Assembly: GCA_903889785.1 (NCBI GenBank)
Contig: CAISYT010000032.1
Location: forward strand, 1 to 9,066
Reading direction: 5' to 3'
DNA from: an uncultured Caulobacterales bacterium
GTDB taxonomy: Bacteria > Pseudomonadota > Alphaproteobacteria > Caulobacterales > Caulobacteraceae
DNA length: 9,066 nucleotides
Below, piece after piece: positions 6,669 through 9,066 of the stretch. The position numbers and the translations under genes were made by a program. Each line of letters begins with the position of its first letter. The first letter of the stretch is position 1. The notes under the pieces are model-generated. The model was given only the letters and a program-made list of their open reading frames with translations, did no database searches and was not told the origin of the DNA.

Positions 6669-7220
6669 TTAGAACGGAGACGTGAAGTCCGCGAACCGTT
6701 GGGCGTTCATATCCTTGGCGGACAGTTGCGCCTCACCTGCAGAAATCCCCCAATCGATCGCCAGGTCCGGGTCGTTCCACAGCACCCCGCCGTCGCATTC
6801 CGGGGCATAGACGTCGCTGACCTTGTATTGCACCACGGTATTGGGCGTGCGCGTAACGTAGCCGTGCAGGAACCCGGCGGGGACATAGATCTGCACCCCA
6901 TCCTCCGCGTCAAGCTCTGCGCTTACGTGCTGGCCGTAGGTGAGCGATCCCTTTCGAGCATCGACGGCAACATCCAGGATAGCGCCCTGTGACAACGATA
7001 CCAGCTTGGCCTGGGCGTGAGGGGGTGACTGGAAATGCAGGCCGCGCAGCGTTCCCACGGCGGCGGAAAAAGCCATGTTATCCTGCACCCAAGGATGGGT
7101 GACGCCATGGTCCGCCAGCACCGAAGCCTTGAAGGTTTCGGCGAACCAGCCGCGATGATCACCGCGCCGCAGCGGCTTGACCAGGAAGACGTCGGGAATA
7201 GCGAGTCGGATGATCTGCAT
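6669..7220 (-). CDS. rfbC: dTDP-4-dehydrorhamnose 3,5-epimerase
   Basis: A 183-residue cupin-fold cytoplasmic enzyme of the RmlC family. It epimerises C3 and C5 of dTDP-4-keto-6-deoxyglucose, the third step in making dTDP-L-rhamnose for surface polysaccharide. The motif order is typical: GDHRGWFAETF (20-30), QDNMAFS (46-52), GTLRGLHFQ (56-64), KLVSLSQGAILDVAVDARKG (72-91) and PAGFLHGYVT (114-123). H62 and D170 fit the catalytic His-Asp pair, and Y132 fits the conserved active-site tyrosine. The other dTDP-rhamnose genes (rfbA, rfbB, rfbD) are not in the window. The gene starts 17 nt after the alkB stop, with only a weak GGACGG just before the ATG. It is probably the last gene of a glycosyltransferase-alkB-rfbC unit. 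A related 3- or 5-only epimerase is possible, but the rhamnose enzyme is the best fit. Confidence 0.93.
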   Translation of the reverse strand: MQIIRLAIPDVFLVKPLRRGDHRGWFAETFKASVLADHGVTHPWVQDNMAFSAAVGTLRGLHFQSPPHAQAKLVSLSQGAILDVAVDARKGSLTYGQHVSAELDAEDGVQIYVPAGFLHGYVTRTPNTVVQYKVSDVYAPECDGGVLWNDPDLAIDWGISAGEAQLSAKDMNAQRFADFTSPF

Positions 7221-7237
7221 GCCGTCCGACTAGCAGC

Positions 7238-7897
7238 CTAAAAGGCTCTGCGGAAGGTCAGGTTATAGCGCAGAGCGCCCGTGAGCGGATGATCGCCATC
7301 CTTCAGTGGATCGACGCCATGATACGCTATACGCGAGGGGCCGCCCCAGACCAGGACGTCGCCGTGCCACAGCGGAAGGCGGTGCACCTTGTCCGTCCGC
7401 GCCAGTCCGCCCCACAGAAATATTGCCGGCAGGCCAAGCGACACCGAAACGATCGGGGCGGTAAGGATCGCCTCGTCCTTGTCTTGATGCAGGCCCATGC
7501 GCGCACCGGGGACGTAACGGTTGATCAGGCAGGCATTCGGATCGAAGGCGTTGTAGCCGGAGGCGGTGGCGGCCCGCTGCGCCAGGTCGCGGAACACCCG
7601 CGGCATCGCCGGCCACGCTAGGCCACAGTCTGGATCAGCAGGCTCATAGCGGTAGCCGTGTCGATCGCTGATCCACCCAGCAGCACCGCAGTTAGTGATG
7701 GCCACCGACATAGCGTGGCCACTCGGCACGGTCAGATGACGGAATGGGGCAGCGGCGGCCACGGCCTCAATCGCCGCCAATATGTCGTCCGCCTGGGCTT
7801 GGGCAAACTCTGGCAGCAGCTTAGCGCCGGGCCCAATCGTTTCCTCTTGGCGGTCCGGCTCGAATAGCGAAATCTGGCGCGGGTCTGTGGCTCTCAC
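7238..7897 (-). CDS. alkB: AlkB, Fe(II)/2-oxoglutarate-dependent alkylation repair dioxygenase
   Basis: Removes methyl groups from 1-methyladenine and 3-methylcytosine in DNA and RNA by oxidative demethylation. At 219 residues it is close to the E. coli enzyme. Iron ligands are H137 and D139 (GLHQDKDE) and H193 (IAYHGVDPL). R210 and R216 (RYNLTFR) bind 2-oxoglutarate, with N126 and Y128 (INRYVPG) helping. The N-terminal substrate lid MSVAITNCGAAGW (63-75) is much like E. coli AlkB. The start is GTG (7897-7895), with a GGGGCG stretch just upstream. It lies 26 nt after the glycosyltransferase stop and 17 nt before rfbC, all on one strand. No Ada-type regulator or other repair gene is near, so its regulation is not obvious. 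The stop codon sits in a small hairpin, AGCCTTTTAGGCT (7246-7234). Confidence 0.95.
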   Translation of the reverse strand: MRATDPRQISLFEPDRQEETIGPGAKLLPEFAQAQADDILAAIEAVAAAAPFRHLTVPSGHAMSVAITNCGAAGWISDRHGYRYEPADPDCGLAWPAMPRVFRDLAQRAATASGYNAFDPNACLINRYVPGARMGLHQDKDEAILTAPIVSVSLGLPAIFLWGGLARTDKVHRLPLWHGDVLVWGGPSRIAYHGVDPLKDGDHPLTGALRYNLTFRRAF

Positions 7898-7923
7898 CGC
7901 CCCAGGATAGTGGTTTTCAGCCG

Positions 7924-9066
7924 CTACAGCCAGTCGAGCAGGCCGCGCTTACACATCCATGTCAGGCCAAGTTGCATGGCGTGGCGTCGGCTCTCGGCTG
8001 TGCGCGCTAGCACCTCGCCGACGGTCGAGACCTGGCCAGCGGCAATCCATTGGAAGGCGGCGCTACATTCCGCCAGATTGGCGCGGTAGCCGCCATAGGC
8101 GCGATCAAGCTCCAGGGTCTGGGTACGCTGCAGCTGGTCCAGTGTTGCCCCAGGGGCAATGGCCAGGGGCGTGTCATTGTCCATGACGTCAGTGGCGAAA
8201 CCCGCGAAATCGCGGAACGGATCGCCCCGCACCGGATCGAGCCCGCCCGCTGGATGAGCGGCCGCACCTTCGGCCAAGCGGATCGCCGCAAGTTCGTCGA
8301 TCAGGGCGTCATAGCCGGCGGCCACCACCGGCCAGTCGAACATCTGGGCCACGCGAGCCCGTCCAGCTGCGCCCATGCGGCGGCGCAGATCTGGCGAGGC
8401 GATCAGAGCCCTTAGCGCGTCGGCGGCCCGTCCAACATGCACAGCGGTGTGCTGGGCAATGGCCCCTGCGTAGGTCTGATAGGATTCCAACAGCAGTTGG
8501 TGCGGCGCGGCCAATCGCCAGCCGACCCCGTCAGTCGGTCCGCCCAGAGTGGGAATCAGGAACCCCTCCCGCCCGTCACGGACGGTGTAGCGGTAGCCAT
8601 CCCAATCGCTGACCACAGCGGGCAGGCCAGCGGCCATGGCCTCTATGGGGGTAATGCCAAAGGTCTCCTGGATGTTGTCGACCAGGGAAATGAAGATGTC
8701 TGCCGCCGCCCATAGCTCGCCCAGCAAGGCGCGATCATTGCCATCGGCGATTTCAACCTGCACCGAGGGCGCATAGGTCGCCGCCGCCGCGGCATAGCGA
8801 CCCTCGTCGTCCTTGCCGCCAGGGAACCAGCCGGCCTGGACAAAACAGACCTTGGCACCGCTCTTCGCCGCCGCCGCCTGCGCGGCCTGCAGCATCACCT
8901 GCGGAAAGGCCTTCTCAAAGAACGAAAGCCGCCCAACCCACAACACGAGGATATCGTCATCGCCGAGCCCGAACGCGGCGCGGCGCGAGGCGCGCTGCGC
9001 TGGCCGGTCGGCCATAGCCGCGAACCGGCTCGCCTCAACGCCGAGCGGCACCAGCGGCAGGCTGGG
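7924..9066 (-). CDS. Family-4 glycosyltransferase, 5' end cut by window edge
   Basis: The last 380 residues of a GT-B retaining glycosyltransferase; the N-terminal acceptor-binding half lies beyond the right edge. The sequence enters with PLVPLGVEASRF, the usual domain linker of this family. It then shows the donor-binding domain: VGRLSFFEKAF (39-49 counted from GTG 9051, R41 and K47 as likely phosphate contacts) and the EX7E motif ETFGITPIE (129-137) followed by AMAAGLPAVVSDWDGYR. This family moves a sugar from a nucleotide donor to a growing glycan; donor and acceptor cannot be told. After the GT domain (to about 255) comes an extra C-terminal region of about 110 residues that does not match the core. 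The gene ends 26 nt before alkB. With rfbC nearby, a role in rhamnose-containing surface glycan is possible but unproven. Confidence 0.88.
   Translation of the reverse strand, partial: PSLPLVPLGVEASRFAAMADRPAQRASRRAAFGLGDDDILVLWVGRLSFFEKAFPQVMLQAAQAAAAKSGAKVCFVQAGWFPGGKDDEGRYAAAAATYAPSVQVEIADGNDRALLGELWAAADIFISLVDNIQETFGITPIEAMAAGLPAVVSDWDGYRYTVRDGREGFLIPTLGGPTDGVGWRLAAPHQLLLESYQTYAGAIAQHTAVHVGRAADALRALIASPDLRRRMGAAGRARVAQMFDWPVVAAGYDALIDELAAIRLAEGAAAHPAGGLDPVRGDPFRDFAGFATDVMDNDTPLAIAPGATLDQLQRTQTLELDRAYGGYRANLAECSAAFQWIAAGQVSTVGEVLARTAESRRHAMQLGLTWMCKRGLLDWL

Noticed and set aside
6591..6992. A plus-strand open frame spanning the rfbC 3' end and intergenic region
   Set aside because: Most of it is antisense to rfbC, and the composition is not protein-like.
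1..9066. CRISPR array, tRNA, insertion sequence, phage or toxin-antitoxin system
   Set aside because: No regular short repeats, cloverleaf-like sequences, transposase motifs, long terminal inverted repeats or small paired genes were seen in any gap.

Overview
The window is GC-rich, densely packed bacterial chromosome. Gene content and style (alphaproteobacterial-type NrdB and SDR proteins, GTG starts, a probable leaderless promoter) suggest an alphaproteobacterium, perhaps of the Caulobacterales. That placement is inference, since there is no rRNA or other taxonomic marker. I found no tRNA, rRNA, CRISPR array, insertion sequence or phage gene. Eight protein-coding genes are supported, seven on the minus strand and one on the plus strand. 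A ninth coding-like remnant follows the plus-strand gene.

Left part (1-2975, minus strand): amn (AMP nucleosidase) is followed after 10 nt by pabB (aminodeoxychorismate synthase component I). pabB overlaps pabC (aminodeoxychorismate lyase) by an ATGA junction, and pabC runs off the left edge. This reads as one operon joining AMP breakdown to p-aminobenzoate (folate) synthesis. A perfect TATAAT sits five bases before the amn ATG, so the transcript may be leaderless.

Middle (3098-5262): a plus-strand symporter of the dicarboxylate/amino acid:cation (DAACS) family is transcribed divergently from amn. It converges on a minus-strand short-chain dehydrogenase. The 161 bp between their stop codons holds, in the frame of the transporter, a stretch that looks like a coiled-coil protein fragment.

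Right part (5358-9066, minus strand): nrdB (class I ribonucleotide reductase beta subunit) stands without nrdA. Upstream of it are a good NrdR-box candidate, a weaker second one 32 bp away, and a DnaA-box-like site between them. Next come rfbC (dTDP-4-dehydrorhamnose 3,5-epimerase), alkB (DNA/RNA alkylation repair dioxygenase) and a family-4 glycosyltransferase cut by the right edge. These three are closely spaced and probably co-transcribed in the order glycosyltransferase, alkB, rfbC, ending at a hairpin near 6559-6593.

Most of the window is ordinary housekeeping and surface-sugar metabolism. I see no convincing new defence or mobile system. The points most worth checking are the nrdB control region, the coding-like tail after the transporter, the leaderless amn-pabB-pabC unit, and alkB placed between two sugar genes.
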